A stretch of DNA of 22,055 nucleotides, taken from positions 1 to 22,055 of the forward strand of contig BOAU01000031.1 in assembly GCA_026002025.1 (NCBI GenBank), written 5' to 3'. Shown piece by piece: positions 14,747-22,055 of the stretch (positions are counted from its first letter, which is position 1; each line of letters opens with the position of its first letter). The notes under the pieces are model-generated. The model saw only the letters and a program-made list of their open reading frames with translations, had not been told where the DNA came from and did no database searches. This DNA is from Spirochaetia bacterium. Lineage in GTDB: Bacteria; Spirochaetota; Spirochaetia; Treponematales; Breznakiellaceae. The position numbers and the translations under genes are program-made.

Positions 14747-15648
14747 GGCTTGCTGCCTCCCAGCTTCGGCATAAATTTACGGTGATTTTCCCGAAGCATG
14801 GAAACATCCACATGGGTATAGATTTGGGTGGTAACCAAATCGGCGTGTCCCAAAAGTTCCTGCACCGAACGGAGGTCCGCGCCCCCGGCCAGCATTTCCG
14901 TAGCAAAACTGTGCCGCAGGGTATGCAGATGGGAGCCGGTCCCCGCCTCGGCGGTAAAGCGGGTATAATTTTTCCAGATCCCCTTTCGGGTAAGCCGCTT
15001 TCCCGATTTACCGATAAACAGGGCCGGACTATGCCGGTGTCCCGCAATCAGGGGCCGGGCTTCCGCAAGGTAACGTTTCAGCCAGCTGGCGGCCTCGGGG
15101 CCGAAGACCACGATCCGCTCCTTGTTTCCCTTTCCCTTCACCCGTGCGATCCCTTCGGAAAAATCAATGTCCCGCACATTAATACCAACCGCTTCCGAGA
15201 CCCGGAGGCCCGCGGAATAGATAAGCTCATAAATCGCACGGTTCCGTAATCCTAAAGGGGTCTTCGTATCAATTACGGAAAGGATCTCTTCCACTTTTTC
15301 ACGGGGCAACACCTCGGGAAGGTGCATTCCCCGGCGGGGTATTTCCAGAATCGCCGCGGGATTATCCTGCCGGATATTTTCATCCATGGTGAATCTGAAA
15401 AATGACCGCAGCGCAGAAATGGCCTTTGCGGCGGATCGTGAATCAATACCGTCTTCGCTCCGCCTACATTCAAGATACCGCGACACTCCCTCCGCATCAA
15501 CCGATGCTGTCTCAAGACCTTCCTCCGTAAGCCATTCCAAAAACCTGCGGATCTCAAGTCCGTAGGTTTCCGCGGTAAGCGGGGAGCGGCGTTCCAGGGC
15601 GATGAGCCTTGAATAGTATTGGCCGGATAGGGATGCGGTTTTCACCAT
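14743..15648 (-). CDS. xerD: Tyrosine recombinase XerD-like
   Basis: The product has 301 residues. It has the same two-domain layout as the xerC-like gene 4 kb further along. Catalytic residues are R149 (SAGLRVSEA), the lysine in GKGNKER (172-178), H242 and R245 (HTLRHSFATEM), H268 (ELLGHADLVTTQ) and Y277 (IYTHVDVSML). The C-terminal tail is short. The pair probably forms the XerC/XerD heterotetramer acting at dif under FtsK control. Which partner is C and which is D is inference; GKGNKER and the remaining position favour XerD. The ATG comes two bases after the ftsZ stop, so recombinase and Z-ring protein are translated from the same message. Confidence 0.88.
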   Translation of the reverse strand: MVKTASLSGQYYSRLIALERRSPLTAETYGLEIRRFLEWLTEEGLETASVDAEGVSRYLECRRSEDGIDSRSAAKAISALRSFFRFTMDENIRQDNPAAILEIPRRGMHLPEVLPREKVEEILSVIDTKTPLGLRNRAIYELIYSAGLRVSEAVGINVRDIDFSEGIARVKGKGNKERIVVFGPEAASWLKRYLAEARPLIAGHRHSPALFIGKSGKRLTRKGIWKNYTRFTAEAGTGSHLHTLRHSFATEMLAGGADLRSVQELLGHADLVTTQIYTHVDVSMLRENHRKFMPKLGGSKP

Positions 15649-15650
15649 TC

Positions 15651-16859
15651 TTACAGATCTTTCCCGTCACCGGCTGCGGGCCTGAGGGATTCCCTTTCCC
15701 GGTGGTTCCGGATCAACGTGGGGGTCTCAAGATCATCTTCGGGATAATTCCGCTGGGAAAGATAATCCGCGCGTTTTGATGATGTCCGGTCATAGAAATT
15801 CTGAAATTCCTTAATGTTGACAACATCACCCTTATCCTTTGTCTCAGGCGCAGGCATTTTAAGGGTGGGACCTGCCGCGTTCCGGGCCTCTTCGGTTTGG
15901 AATCCGGTGGCGATCACCGTTACCCGGATATCTTCACCCAGTTTTGGATCAAGGCTGGCGCCGGAAATAATAATCGCATCAGGATCAGCCTTTGCGGTGA
16001 TGATCTTTACCACCTCGTCAAGTTCCACCAGCGCAAAGTCCTCGCCCCCTGATACATGAACCAGTATCCTGGTTGCCCCTTCCATGGTGGTGTCCTCAAG
16101 GAGGGGATTGTCGATGGCGTTATTGGCGGCGTCCGCCGCACGGTTTTCACCGGAACCAAAACCGATTCCCATGAGGGCGTCCCCCTGCCCCTTTATGGTG
16201 GATTCCACATCGGCAAAATCGATATTGATAAGACCTGTCTCGGTGATCAGATCCGAAATTCCCTGCACGCCCTGACGGAGCACATCATCGGCCTTAAGGA
16301 AAGCCTGGGTCAGGGGGGTCCGCCGTTCCACCACATTGAAGAGCAGCTGGTTCGGAATAATGATGAGGGTGTCCACGGACTCCCGCATTTTTTTGATCCC
16401 CTCCTGGGCAAGGCGCATCTTGTAGGGGCCTTCAAAACCAAAGGGCTTGGTAACCACACCGACGGTCAGGGCGCCCTCTTCACGGGCAATCTTGGCGATC
16501 ACCGGCGCGGACCCCGTACCGGTACCGCCTCCCATACCGGCGGTGACAAAGACCATGTCGGCGTCCTTAATGGCGTCGGCGATAAGTTCCTTGTCCTCGT
16601 TGGCGGCCTTTTCCCCGATTTCGGGCTTTCCCCCTGCGCCCCTGCCGGCGGTCAGCTTGGACCCGATCTGCAGCTTGGTCTCAGCCTTGCTCTTATTCAG
16701 ATCCTGCATATCCGTGTTAACCGCAATGAATTCAACGCCCTGTAAACCGCATTCGATCATACGGTTAACCGCGTTTGAACCGCCCCCTCCCGCGCCGACA
16801 ACCTTGATGATTGCCGGCGCAAGCGTCTCCATTTCATCCTCATAGATCTGAATATTCAT
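15651..16859 (-). CDS. ftsZ: Cell division protein FtsZ
   Basis: The product has 402 residues from the ATG at 16857-16859. FtsZ is the tubulin-like GTPase that forms the Z ring. Motifs are [17 protein letters not shown] (18-34), the nucleotide loop GGGTGTGS (110-117), [14 protein letters not shown] (170-183) and the T7 synergy loop NIDFADVES (212-220). The C-terminal conserved peptide [15 protein letters not shown] (376-390) binds FtsA and other partners. It is not at the very end: 12 more residues follow. The linker before it is short (about 320-375). A TTG twelve bases upstream could extend the frame, but it is formed by the GGGAGGG ribosome binding site itself, so I prefer the ATG. Confidence 0.97.
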   Translation of the reverse strand: MNIQIYEDEMETLAPAIIKVVGAGGGGSNAVNRMIECGLQGVEFIAVNTDMQDLNKSKAETKLQIGSKLTAGRGAGGKPEIGEKAANEDKELIADAIKDADMVFVTAGMGGGTGTGSAPVIAKIAREEGALTVGVVTKPFGFEGPYKMRLAQEGIKKMRESVDTLIIIPNQLLFNVVERRTPLTQAFLKADDVLRQGVQGISDLITETGLINIDFADVESTIKGQGDALMGIGFGSGENRAADAANNAIDNPLLEDTTMEGATRILVHVSGGEDFALVELDEVVKIITAKADPDAIIISGASLDPKLGEDIRVTVIATGFQTEEARNAAGPTLKMPAPETKDKGDVVNIKEFQNFYDRTSSKRADYLSQRNYPEDDLETPTLIRNHRERESLRPAAGDGKDL

Positions 16860-16862
16860 AAA

Positions 16863-16869
16863 CCCTCCC
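16863..16869 (-). promoter_or_regulatory. Ribosome binding site that decides the ftsZ start
   Basis: GGGAGGG on the minus strand lies three bases before the ATG at 16857-16859. The competing TTG (16869-16871) overlaps this site, so it cannot be served by it, and no other purine-rich site lies upstream of the TTG at a useful distance. Confidence 0.7.
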
Positions 16870-16878
16870 AAATCACTT

Positions 16879-16909
16879 TCTATATTTGATTAAGCTCACC
16901 GTTTGTAAA
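16879..16909 (-). promoter_or_regulatory. Weak candidate promoter between ftsA and ftsZ
   Basis: On the minus strand TTTACA (16904-16909, five of six matches to the -35 consensus) is followed after 19 bases by TATAGA (16879-16884, four of six matches to the -10 consensus). The spacing is longer than optimal. This 64-base gap is the only real gap in the division cluster, and extra ftsZ promoters are common in bacteria, which is why I list it. Confidence 0.25.
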
Positions 16910-16923
16910 CAGGAGCGGTCATC

Positions 16924-18174
16924 CTAAAAAAATTCCTTCTTAAGCCAATCCAGCAGTTTGATATGGATCCCCTCAGGGGCGCTGTCACGGGGAGGAGTCC
17001 CCCCGCTTCGCTCGGGAGCGGTTTTCCGCTCACGGTCATTTCCTTCAAGCACCAGCCCCACTGCGGTGGCATAAACAGGACTGCGGTATTCCTCCACAAG
17101 CCCTCCAACGGGCAGGGGTGAACCAACCCGCACGGGCATTTTAAACACCTGATTCGCCAGTTCCGCAACGCCCAATAACTGGGAGCCCCCACCGGTAAGT
17201 ACAATCCCTGCGCCCAGAGGCCGGGAAAGGTTCAGCTTGTCAAGTTCTTCTTTTACCATCCAGAAGATCTCTTCCATCCTCGGCTGGATGATGGTAAGGA
17301 GCTGGGACCTGGGTATGGGCATGGGCGGTCGGCCGCCCACACCGGGAAGAATGATATCGTCATCCCCTTCAAGCATGGCCTCCCAGCAGCAGCCCGCCTC
17401 AATTTTGATCTTCTCGGCATTCTCAAAAGAAATGCCCTTGATGATCGATATGTCACGGGTAACCTGCTCGCCCCCCACCGGTATGGTGGTGATTGAATAG
17501 GGCGTCCCGTCGGTATAGGCCAACATCTCCGTGGTCCCGCCCCCAAGGTCCACCAGGACAACCCCCAGTTCCTTTTCCTCTTCGGTAAGCACGGATCTTC
17601 CCGCCGCCAAAGTCTGGAGTACCAGATCGTTAACTTCGAATCCGGCGCGGTTAACGCACTTGACCAGATTCTGGGCGCTGGTACCGGAGCAGGTGATAAT
17701 GTGCACCTCCGCTTCGAGCCGCACCCCCATCATGTCCAGGGGATTACGGATACCCTTTTGATCATCCACGATATAACTCTGGGGAATCACTTCCAGGATC
17801 TGACGATCCATGGGGATCACCACCGCCCGGGCCGCTTCCAGCACCCGCGCAATATCGCTGTTACCGATTTCCCGGTTCTTTCCGGTAACCGCAACTACCC
17901 CCCGGGAATTGATCCCGTCAATGTGGCTGCCGCCGATTCCGGTCCAGACGGTTTTTACCTCGCAACCGCTCATCATCTCCGCGGCGTCAATAGCGGCGGA
18001 CACCGAACGGAGGGTGGCTTCAATGTTAACCACCACCCCTTTCCTCATCCCCGTGGAAGGACAGAGCCCCACACCGGTGATTTCGAGAATGCCCTTTTCA
18101 TTGCGCTCGCCTATGACGGCGCAAACCTTGGTCGTGCCTATGTCGAGACCGACAACTAATCCATCGTTAGCCAG
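16924..18174 (-). CDS. ftsA: Cell division protein FtsA (rare CTG start)
   Basis: The product has 416 residues when started at CTG 18172-18174. FtsA is the actin-like ATPase that tethers FtsZ to the membrane. The N-terminal phosphate-1 motif GLVVGLDIGTTKVCAVIGE (5-23) is only included with this start. The GTG at 18070-18072, 34 codons later, would cut it off. The frame has a TAA just upstream and no ATG, GTG or TTG before the motif. Other parts are the ATP-binding GVVLVDLGGGTTEML, the adenosine-motif region AGIVLTGGGSQLLGV, and the C-terminal amphipathic membrane helix HIKLLDWLKKEFF (404-416). AGGAGG sits six bases before CTG. It overlaps the ftsQ end by eight bases, and ftsZ follows after 64. 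Confidence 0.93.
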   Translation of the reverse strand: MANDGLVVGLDIGTTKVCAVIGERNEKGILEITGVGLCPSTGMRKGVVVNIEATLRSVSAAIDAAEMMSGCEVKTVWTGIGGSHIDGINSRGVVAVTGKNREIGNSDIARVLEAARAVVIPMDRQILEVIPQSYIVDDQKGIRNPLDMMGVRLEAEVHIITCSGTSAQNLVKCVNRAGFEVNDLVLQTLAAGRSVLTEEEKELGVVLVDLGGGTTEMLAYTDGTPYSITTIPVGGEQVTRDISIIKGISFENAEKIKIEAGCCWEAMLEGDDDIILPGVGGRPPMPIPRSQLLTIIQPRMEEIFWMVKEELDKLNLSRPLGAGIVLTGGGSQLLGVAELANQVFKMPVRVGSPLPVGGLVEEYRSPVYATAVGLVLEGNDRERKTAPERSGGTPPRDSAPEGIHIKLLDWLKKEFF

Positions 18175-18988
18175 AGGAGGCCTCCTTTATTTTATACGAC
18201 GCCGTTTCAGCCCTGAAATCAATTTCCTCAATATCAGAGTTTTTTGACGCAAACACGTCAAGCATGAGCATCACATAACGAAGGGTTTCTTCATTCAAAT
18301 CCGATTCAAGCCGGATCCGCACCGGATTATGAACCGGATATAAGACAAGATCAAATCCATCAAAGGCCTTCCGGTTTATCCTGATTTCCGAGATCGCTCC
18401 CAGCAGTTCCGGCGCGGAGTCCCCGATGGACTGGAGACCCGCAAGGAATGTGCCGAACATGGCGGGAAGCCGCATCCCCAGCGCCGGGGGATCAAACACA
18501 AGTCCTGAAATAAGGGGCAATGAGGGAACATCGTCGTTCCCGTTCCCGATTTTAAACACGATTCCCTGACGGTCAAAGTATACCGGAACCAGTCGGCCGT
18601 CCAGCCGGGCCAAAGACACGCCCACCGCAGTGCGGGGGATCAGCACGATCTTCACCGTATTGGGGAAGCGCTTGGTCACCCGGGCGGATTCAACCGTATA
18701 CAGGCCCTCAAGGGCCTTTTCCGCGGAACGGGTATTCACCGAAATAAAGGAGGAGCGTTCCCCGATTCCCGCGGCGGCGATCACCGAAACGCGATCAATG
18801 CCGGGGAATGTCATGACCTCAATTTTTGAAAGGGGCATGCAGGGAGCGACCGCAAAAAGCCAAACAAGCTCCAGGATCAAAACAGCTGCCGCCGAGAAGA
18901 TGAGCGCCTTGAGTCCCTTCTCCAGTCCCCGCGAAGAAGAGGATTTAACCGGCGCCGCATCCTCCGGGTAGACAAAATCACCGGACAT
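18167..18988 (-). CDS. ftsQ: Cell division protein FtsQ/DivIB
   Basis: The product has 273 residues from the ATG at 18986-18988. It is a bitopic divisome protein that scaffolds FtsB/FtsL and septal synthesis. It has a short cytoplasmic N-terminus, one transmembrane helix (about 27-48) and a POTRA domain (about 53-122; LSKIEVMTFPGIDRVSVIAAAGI and VESARVTKRFPNTVKIVLIPRTAVGV). The beta domain covers about 125-260. The site GAGGAGG lies six bases before this ATG. An ATG directly upstream (18989-18991) is the alternative; an ATG at 19055-19057 would overlap ftsW by 80 bases and is unlikely. Sequence conservation in this family is low, so the call rests on the POTRA pattern and the place between ftsW and ftsA. 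Confidence 0.88.
   Translation of the reverse strand: MSGDFVYPEDAAPVKSSSSRGLEKGLKALIFSAAAVLILELVWLFAVAPCMPLSKIEVMTFPGIDRVSVIAAAGIGERSSFISVNTRSAEKALEGLYTVESARVTKRFPNTVKIVLIPRTAVGVSLARLDGRLVPVYFDRQGIVFKIGNGNDDVPSLPLISGLVFDPPALGMRLPAMFGTFLAGLQSIGDSAPELLGAISEIRINRKAFDGFDLVLYPVHNPVRIRLESDLNEETLRYVMLMLDVFASKNSDIEEIDFRAETASYKIKEASSG
18175..18186 (-). promoter_or_regulatory. ftsA ribosome binding site within a perfect palindrome
   Basis: AGGAGG (18181-18186) is followed by CCTCCT (18175-18180) and then the CTG start. The two halves form a 12-base perfect palindrome. AGGAGG is a full Shine-Dalgarno match at six-base spacing, which supports the CTG start. The CCTCCT spacer equals the anti-Shine-Dalgarno sequence and also codes for the end of FtsQ. 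Confidence 0.75.
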
Positions 18989-20153
18989 CATAGCCCTCCT
19001 CAGGGGAATAATAGGGCGCCGCGTCAAGGGTATTATCCCGGTTATGGCTTGATACATTTACAATAAGACCGGACATCAAAAGGGTGGTTGCCAGGGAAGA
19101 TCCCCCTGCGGAAAAGAAGGGCAGCGGAACCCCGGTTGCGGGCAGGGACCCGGAAACCACCGCCACATTGAGTAGCGCCTGGGATACCACCATGGTTACC
19201 ATACTGTAAGCCGCAAGCCTTCTGAAAACCGTTTCCCCCCGCTGCCCCGCCCGGTAACCAAAAAAGGCAAATGCGCCAAAGAGAACAAAAAGAAGGACCA
19301 CACCCAAAAATCCCGATTCTTCCGCAAAGGAAGAAAAAATAAAGTCCGAATGAATTTCCGGCACGCTGGCGATCTTCCGGGTCCCCTGCCCGATGCCCTT
19401 TCCCAATGGCCCCCCTGACATGATCGTAAGCAATGAGGCGCGCACCTGGAATCCCCCGCCCTGGGGGTCGATGTCGGGCCAGATAAAATTAACCAGACGC
19501 TGCAGCCGGTGTGCCTTGGTAAGGATCAGGAGACTCGACAGGGGCAGCAGCATTACTATTGCCGCAAAGAAATAGCGGAGCCTTACCCCGGCAAGGAAAA
19601 AGATGATGAGGGCGTTCACCGCGATAAACACGGCGGTAGAAAAATTATTCTGGAGATAAATGAGGATGAAAAACAGGGCCGTCATCAAAACCGGCGGCAG
19701 CACCCCGGAGGCAAATGAATCAAGATTATTCTGTTTCTTGTCGAAGATATGGGCCAGATACAGGGGCAGTACCAGCTTGACCATTTCAGAAGGCTGGTAG
19801 GTCCAGGAACCGATCCTGATCCAGCGGCTGGCGCCGTTTTTATTCACCCCGATGCCGGGAACAAAGGTAAGTATGCACAGAAAAACAGTTCCTATCACCA
19901 GAAGCTTGATGCATTTCCGTAAAATCTCCAGCTTGATCCGGGACGCAAGGAAAAAGAGCAGCATCCCCGCGGCTCCCAGCATAAGCTGCCGGGAAAAAAA
20001 GTAAAGCCCGTCCCCAAAGAAACGCTGGGCAAATGCGTATGATGAGGAATAAAGTGTAACGAGCCCCAGGCCGGTAAGCAGAAAAACACTGCCAATCAAT
20101 ATATGATTTTCCGGCGAGGAGCGGTCTGTTTTTTCCACATCAAACTGATACAT
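18978..20153 (-). CDS. ftsW: Septal peptidoglycan polymerase FtsW (SEDS family)
   Basis: The product has 391 residues and about ten transmembrane helices. FtsW polymerises lipid II at the septum together with a class B PBP. Conserved stretches are GLVTLYSSSYAFA (30-42), GASRWIRIGSWTYQPSEMVKLVLPLYLAH (about 107-135), the large outer loop with GGGFQVRASLLTIMSGGPLGKGIGQGTRK and PEIHSDFIFSSFAEESGFLG, and GVPLPFFSAGGSS near the C-terminus. The Asp of HSDFIF corresponds to the essential Asp of SEDS polymerases. It could in principle be RodA, but its place between mraY and ftsQ argues for FtsW. The ATG is preceded by GGGAGAG. The stop overlaps the ftsQ start. Confidence 0.95.
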   Translation of the reverse strand: MYQFDVEKTDRSSPENHILIGSVFLLTGLGLVTLYSSSYAFAQRFFGDGLYFFSRQLMLGAAGMLLFFLASRIKLEILRKCIKLLVIGTVFLCILTFVPGIGVNKNGASRWIRIGSWTYQPSEMVKLVLPLYLAHIFDKKQNNLDSFASGVLPPVLMTALFFILIYLQNNFSTAVFIAVNALIIFFLAGVRLRYFFAAIVMLLPLSSLLILTKAHRLQRLVNFIWPDIDPQGGGFQVRASLLTIMSGGPLGKGIGQGTRKIASVPEIHSDFIFSSFAEESGFLGVVLLFVLFGAFAFFGYRAGQRGETVFRRLAAYSMVTMVVSQALLNVAVVSGSLPATGVPLPFFSAGGSSLATTLLMSGLIVNVSSHNRDNTLDAAPYYSPEEGYDVR

Positions 20154-20164
20154 TTCTCTCCCGC

Positions 20165-21243
20165 CTATTGTATCTTCAAGGTTGAAAGGGCGATGATCGC
20201 AAAAAGCCCGCCCAGTATCCAGAAGCGTATAACCACCTTGGTTTCCGCCCAGCCCGACAATTCAAAATGATGGTGAATGGGCGCCATCCTGAACACCCGC
20301 TTCTTCCGTAATTTAAATGAAACAACCTGTATAACCACCGACATAATCTCAAGCACAAACACGCCGCCGATGATCAGAACCAGTATCTCTTTCTTGATGA
20401 TAAGCGATATGGTGGCCACCACGCCGCCCAGGGAAAGGCTCCCCACGTCCCCCATAAAAACTTCCGCGGGGTGTGCGTTAAACCAGAGGAAGCCGATGCA
20501 GGCCCCCACCGCCGCAAGGCAGAACACGGTAAGTTCCCGGCTCCTGCGATATAGGGCAGCCCCAGGTAGGAAGCATAATCCACCCGGCCGGTTAAATAAG
20601 TCAGTATTGCCAATGCGATAAACACCAGGATCAGAAGCCCTGCCAAAAGGCCGTCCAGGCCGTCTGAGAAATTGACCGCGTTAGATTCACCCACAATCAG
20701 GATCACCCCAAAGGGAATCCAGAGAATGCCCATATCAACCACGGGATTTTTAAAAAAGGGAACATAGAGCTCGGTGATCCCCTCTTCCCCGGAAAAATAC
20801 AGTATCAGTACCACTGCGATGGCCACGGCGAACTGCCCCGCCAGTTTTGCCCAGGCGGGAAGCCCGTCAGAATTATGCTTCGTAACTTTAAGGTAATCAT
20901 CAACAAATCCGATAAGACCGAAGGCAACAAATGCCCCTAGGGTAACCCATACCATTTCGTTCCGCAAATCCATCCAGAACAGCATGGAGATAAGCACAGA
21001 AACAATAATGAACACCCCGCCCATGGTGGGGGTTCCGTCTTTTTTCAAATGGGTCGCGGGGCCGTCGATCCGTACCGCCTGCCCTACATTGAGGGCCCTT
21101 AGGCCTTCAATAATTTGGGGGCCAAAAATAAAGCAGATGAGCAGGGTGGTCAGCGCCGCATAGGCCCCGCGGAATGTCAAATAGAGGAATACATTGAAAG
21201 GGGTAAAATATTTTACCAATGGGTATACAAATTCGAGAAACAT
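20165..21243 (-). CDS. mraY: Phospho-MurNAc-pentapeptide transferase MraY, interrupted by a one-base deletion
   Basis: MraY transfers phospho-MurNAc-pentapeptide to undecaprenyl phosphate to give lipid I. The first frame (from ATG 21241-21243) encodes [17 protein letters not shown], the metal site FVDDYLKV and [12 protein letters not shown], then leaves the family after GLPYIAGAG. The second frame resumes exactly there with [37 protein letters not shown] and [13 protein letters not shown], ending at 20165. One extra G in the GGG at 20536-20538 would join them into about 359 residues, the normal MraY length. As the gene is essential, a sequencing error or a very recent mutation is the likely cause. 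The ATG overlaps the murF stop (TAATG), with AAGGGGG upstream. Confidence 0.9.
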
Positions 21244-22055
21244 TACACCGCCCCCTTAAGCAGAGCCCGTCCGGCCGAAACTGTTTCGTCCATAAGCACA
21301 GCGGTAAGCCGTTCCAGGGCGCAGCCCCGTGAACCCTTCAGCAAAACCAAATCCCCGTCCTCTACAAATTCCTCAAGTGCATTGGAAAGCTCAGTAATAC
21401 TGTTTGTGTGAAACACAGAAATACTGCGCCGGCCATCTTTTATGCCGGCGGCAGTGAAGGCTTCGGAGGCCGCTTTCATTTCTTCACCGTAAAGGAAAAT
21501 CATATCCGCAGAGGAAGAAGCGAGCCTCTGTCCCAGTTTCCGGTGGGCATCCTCCGAAATATCCCCCAGTTCCAGCATGGAACCCATCACATAAATTTTC
21601 CGGCCATCATATTCAAGGCCGTCGCAGAAGCCGACGGCCTCCGCCGTTGATTCGGGGTTGGCGTTGTAGCAGTCCTGAATCACCGTGACCCTGCCCTCAA
21701 GAATTTCGCTGCGGCCGAAGAGGGGCTTAACACCGGCAAGCCCTTCCCGTATGGCCCGATTACTCACGGGAACTTCCCGCGCAATGGCCGCCGACGCAAG
21801 GGCGTTACGGAGATTGTGCTTTCCCGGCAGGCTAAAGCGGACTTTTTCACCGGCCCAGCCGATTTCGCTTCCCTTAAGCCCCAGGTTCCGCACCGATTCA
21901 AGTTCGGCCGCGCCGCCGGAAAATTCCGCGCCGGTTCCGTAGAAACGCACCGTTCCCTTTACATTGCCGGCGAGAAAATCACGGTACTCATCATCTGCGG
22001 GGATCAGGGCAATTTCAGTGCCTCTAAATTCCGCAAAAATATTTTTTTTCTCCTC
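21243..22055 (-). CDS. murF: UDP-MurNAc-tripeptide--D-Ala-D-Ala ligase MurF (C-terminal part, runs off the window)
   Basis: The open frame covers 270 codons to the window edge, so the start and the ATP-binding GKT motif lie outside. MurF adds D-Ala-D-Ala to the UDP-MurNAc tripeptide, the last cytoplasmic step before MraY. Visible are part of the central domain (ALIPADDEYRDFLAGNV), the adenine-side motif KHNLRNALASAAIA, and the C-terminal Mur ligase domain with VIQDCYNANPESTAEAV, YVMGSMLELGDISEDAHRKLG and LVLLKGSRGCALERL. DCYNANPES and GSRG...LE are typical of MurF among Mur ligases. A GTG at 21948-21950 is internal and not a start. Eight A in a row lie close to the edge (22043-22050). Confidence 0.95.
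   Translation of the reverse strand, partial: EEKKNIFAEFRGTEIALIPADDEYRDFLAGNVKGTVRFYGTGAEFSGGAAELESVRNLGLKGSEIGWAGEKVRFSLPGKHNLRNALASAAIAREVPVSNRAIREGLAGVKPLFGRSEILEGRVTVIQDCYNANPESTAEAVGFCDGLEYDGRKIYVMGSMLELGDISEDAHRKLGQRLASSSADMIFLYGEEMKAASEAFTAAGIKDGRRSISVFHTNSITELSNALEEFVEDGDLVLLKGSRGCALERLTAVLMDETVSAGRALLKGAV

Noticed and set aside
14012..14785. 257-codon plus-strand frame opposite the TPR gene
   Set aside because: It lies wholly antisense to a gene with TM and TPR pattern and tight overlaps with its neighbours; it has no recognisable motif.
16056..16745. 229-codon plus-strand frame opposite ftsZ
   Set aside because: It is antisense to the GTPase core of ftsZ, is His/Gly-rich and lacks a motif.
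18070..18072. GTG as start of ftsA
   Set aside because: It would remove the first ATP-binding motif (GLDIGTTK), which is encoded in frame just upstream and is preceded by a perfect ribosome site.
18989..19057. Longer FtsQ start at 19057
   Set aside because: It would overlap ftsW by 80 bases and has no good ribosome site, whereas GAGGAGG stands at the right distance from the ATG at 18988.
20530..20545. Programmed frameshift in mraY
   Set aside because: There is no X XXY YYZ slippery heptamer at the junction and no such recoding is known to me for mraY; a lost G is simpler.
1..22055. CRISPR array, tRNA/rRNA gene, insertion sequence, prophage or defence system
   Set aside because: I saw no regular direct repeats with spacers, no tRNA-like folds, no transposase and no known defence proteins; the two tyrosine recombinases fit Xer and not a mobile integrase.

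Overview
The window reads as a chromosomal housekeeping region of a spirochaete. It is most likely a Treponema with moderate to high GC, of the termite-gut type (species-level guess is inference). The reasons are the joined division and flagellar gene order, the spirochaete-type FliH/FliJ/FtsQ proteins, and from memory the same order in Treponema pallidum and Borrelia burgdorferi. Every convincing gene lies on the minus strand. The genes are packed with overlaps or gaps of a few bases, so transcription runs from the right end (22055) to the left end (1).

Right block (22055 to 15651): a compact dcw cluster, murF (partial, runs off the edge) - mraY - ftsW - ftsQ/divIB - ftsA - ftsZ. It makes lipid I, supplies the septal SEDS polymerase and assembles the Z ring. 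murD, murG, murC and ddl are absent from between these genes. mraY is split by an apparent one-base deletion. ftsA appears to start at a rare CTG codon.

Middle block (15648 to 7663): xerD-like recombinase - membrane-anchored TPR protein - dprA - topA - xerC-like recombinase - hslV - hslU. It covers DNA topology, chromosome-dimer resolution, ssDNA handling and ATP-dependent proteolysis.

Left block (7516 to 393): the flagellar basal-body and export operon flgB - flgC - fliE - fliF - fliG - fliH - fliI - fliJ, followed by an N-terminal fragment of an NAD(P)-dependent epimerase. The order dprA-topA-xerC-hslV-hslU-(gap)-flgB...fliJ matches the Bacillus subtilis order smf-topA-(trmFO)-codV-clpQ-clpY-(codY)-flgB...fliJ, except that trmFO and codY are missing.

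The non-coding signals sit almost entirely in the flagellar block. A 146-bp spacer between hslU and flgB holds an inverted CGCAAAG-type repeat and a candidate sigma-28 promoter. Three nearly contiguous perfect hairpins lie between fliE and fliF. A perfect 15-bp-stem hairpin spans the fliG stop codon, with a second small hairpin after it. Together these hairpins bracket exactly the fliF-fliG pair. I saw no tRNA, rRNA, CRISPR array, insertion sequence, prophage or obvious novel defence system. No gene-free stretch exceeds 300 bases; the first 66 bases hold nothing I can identify.
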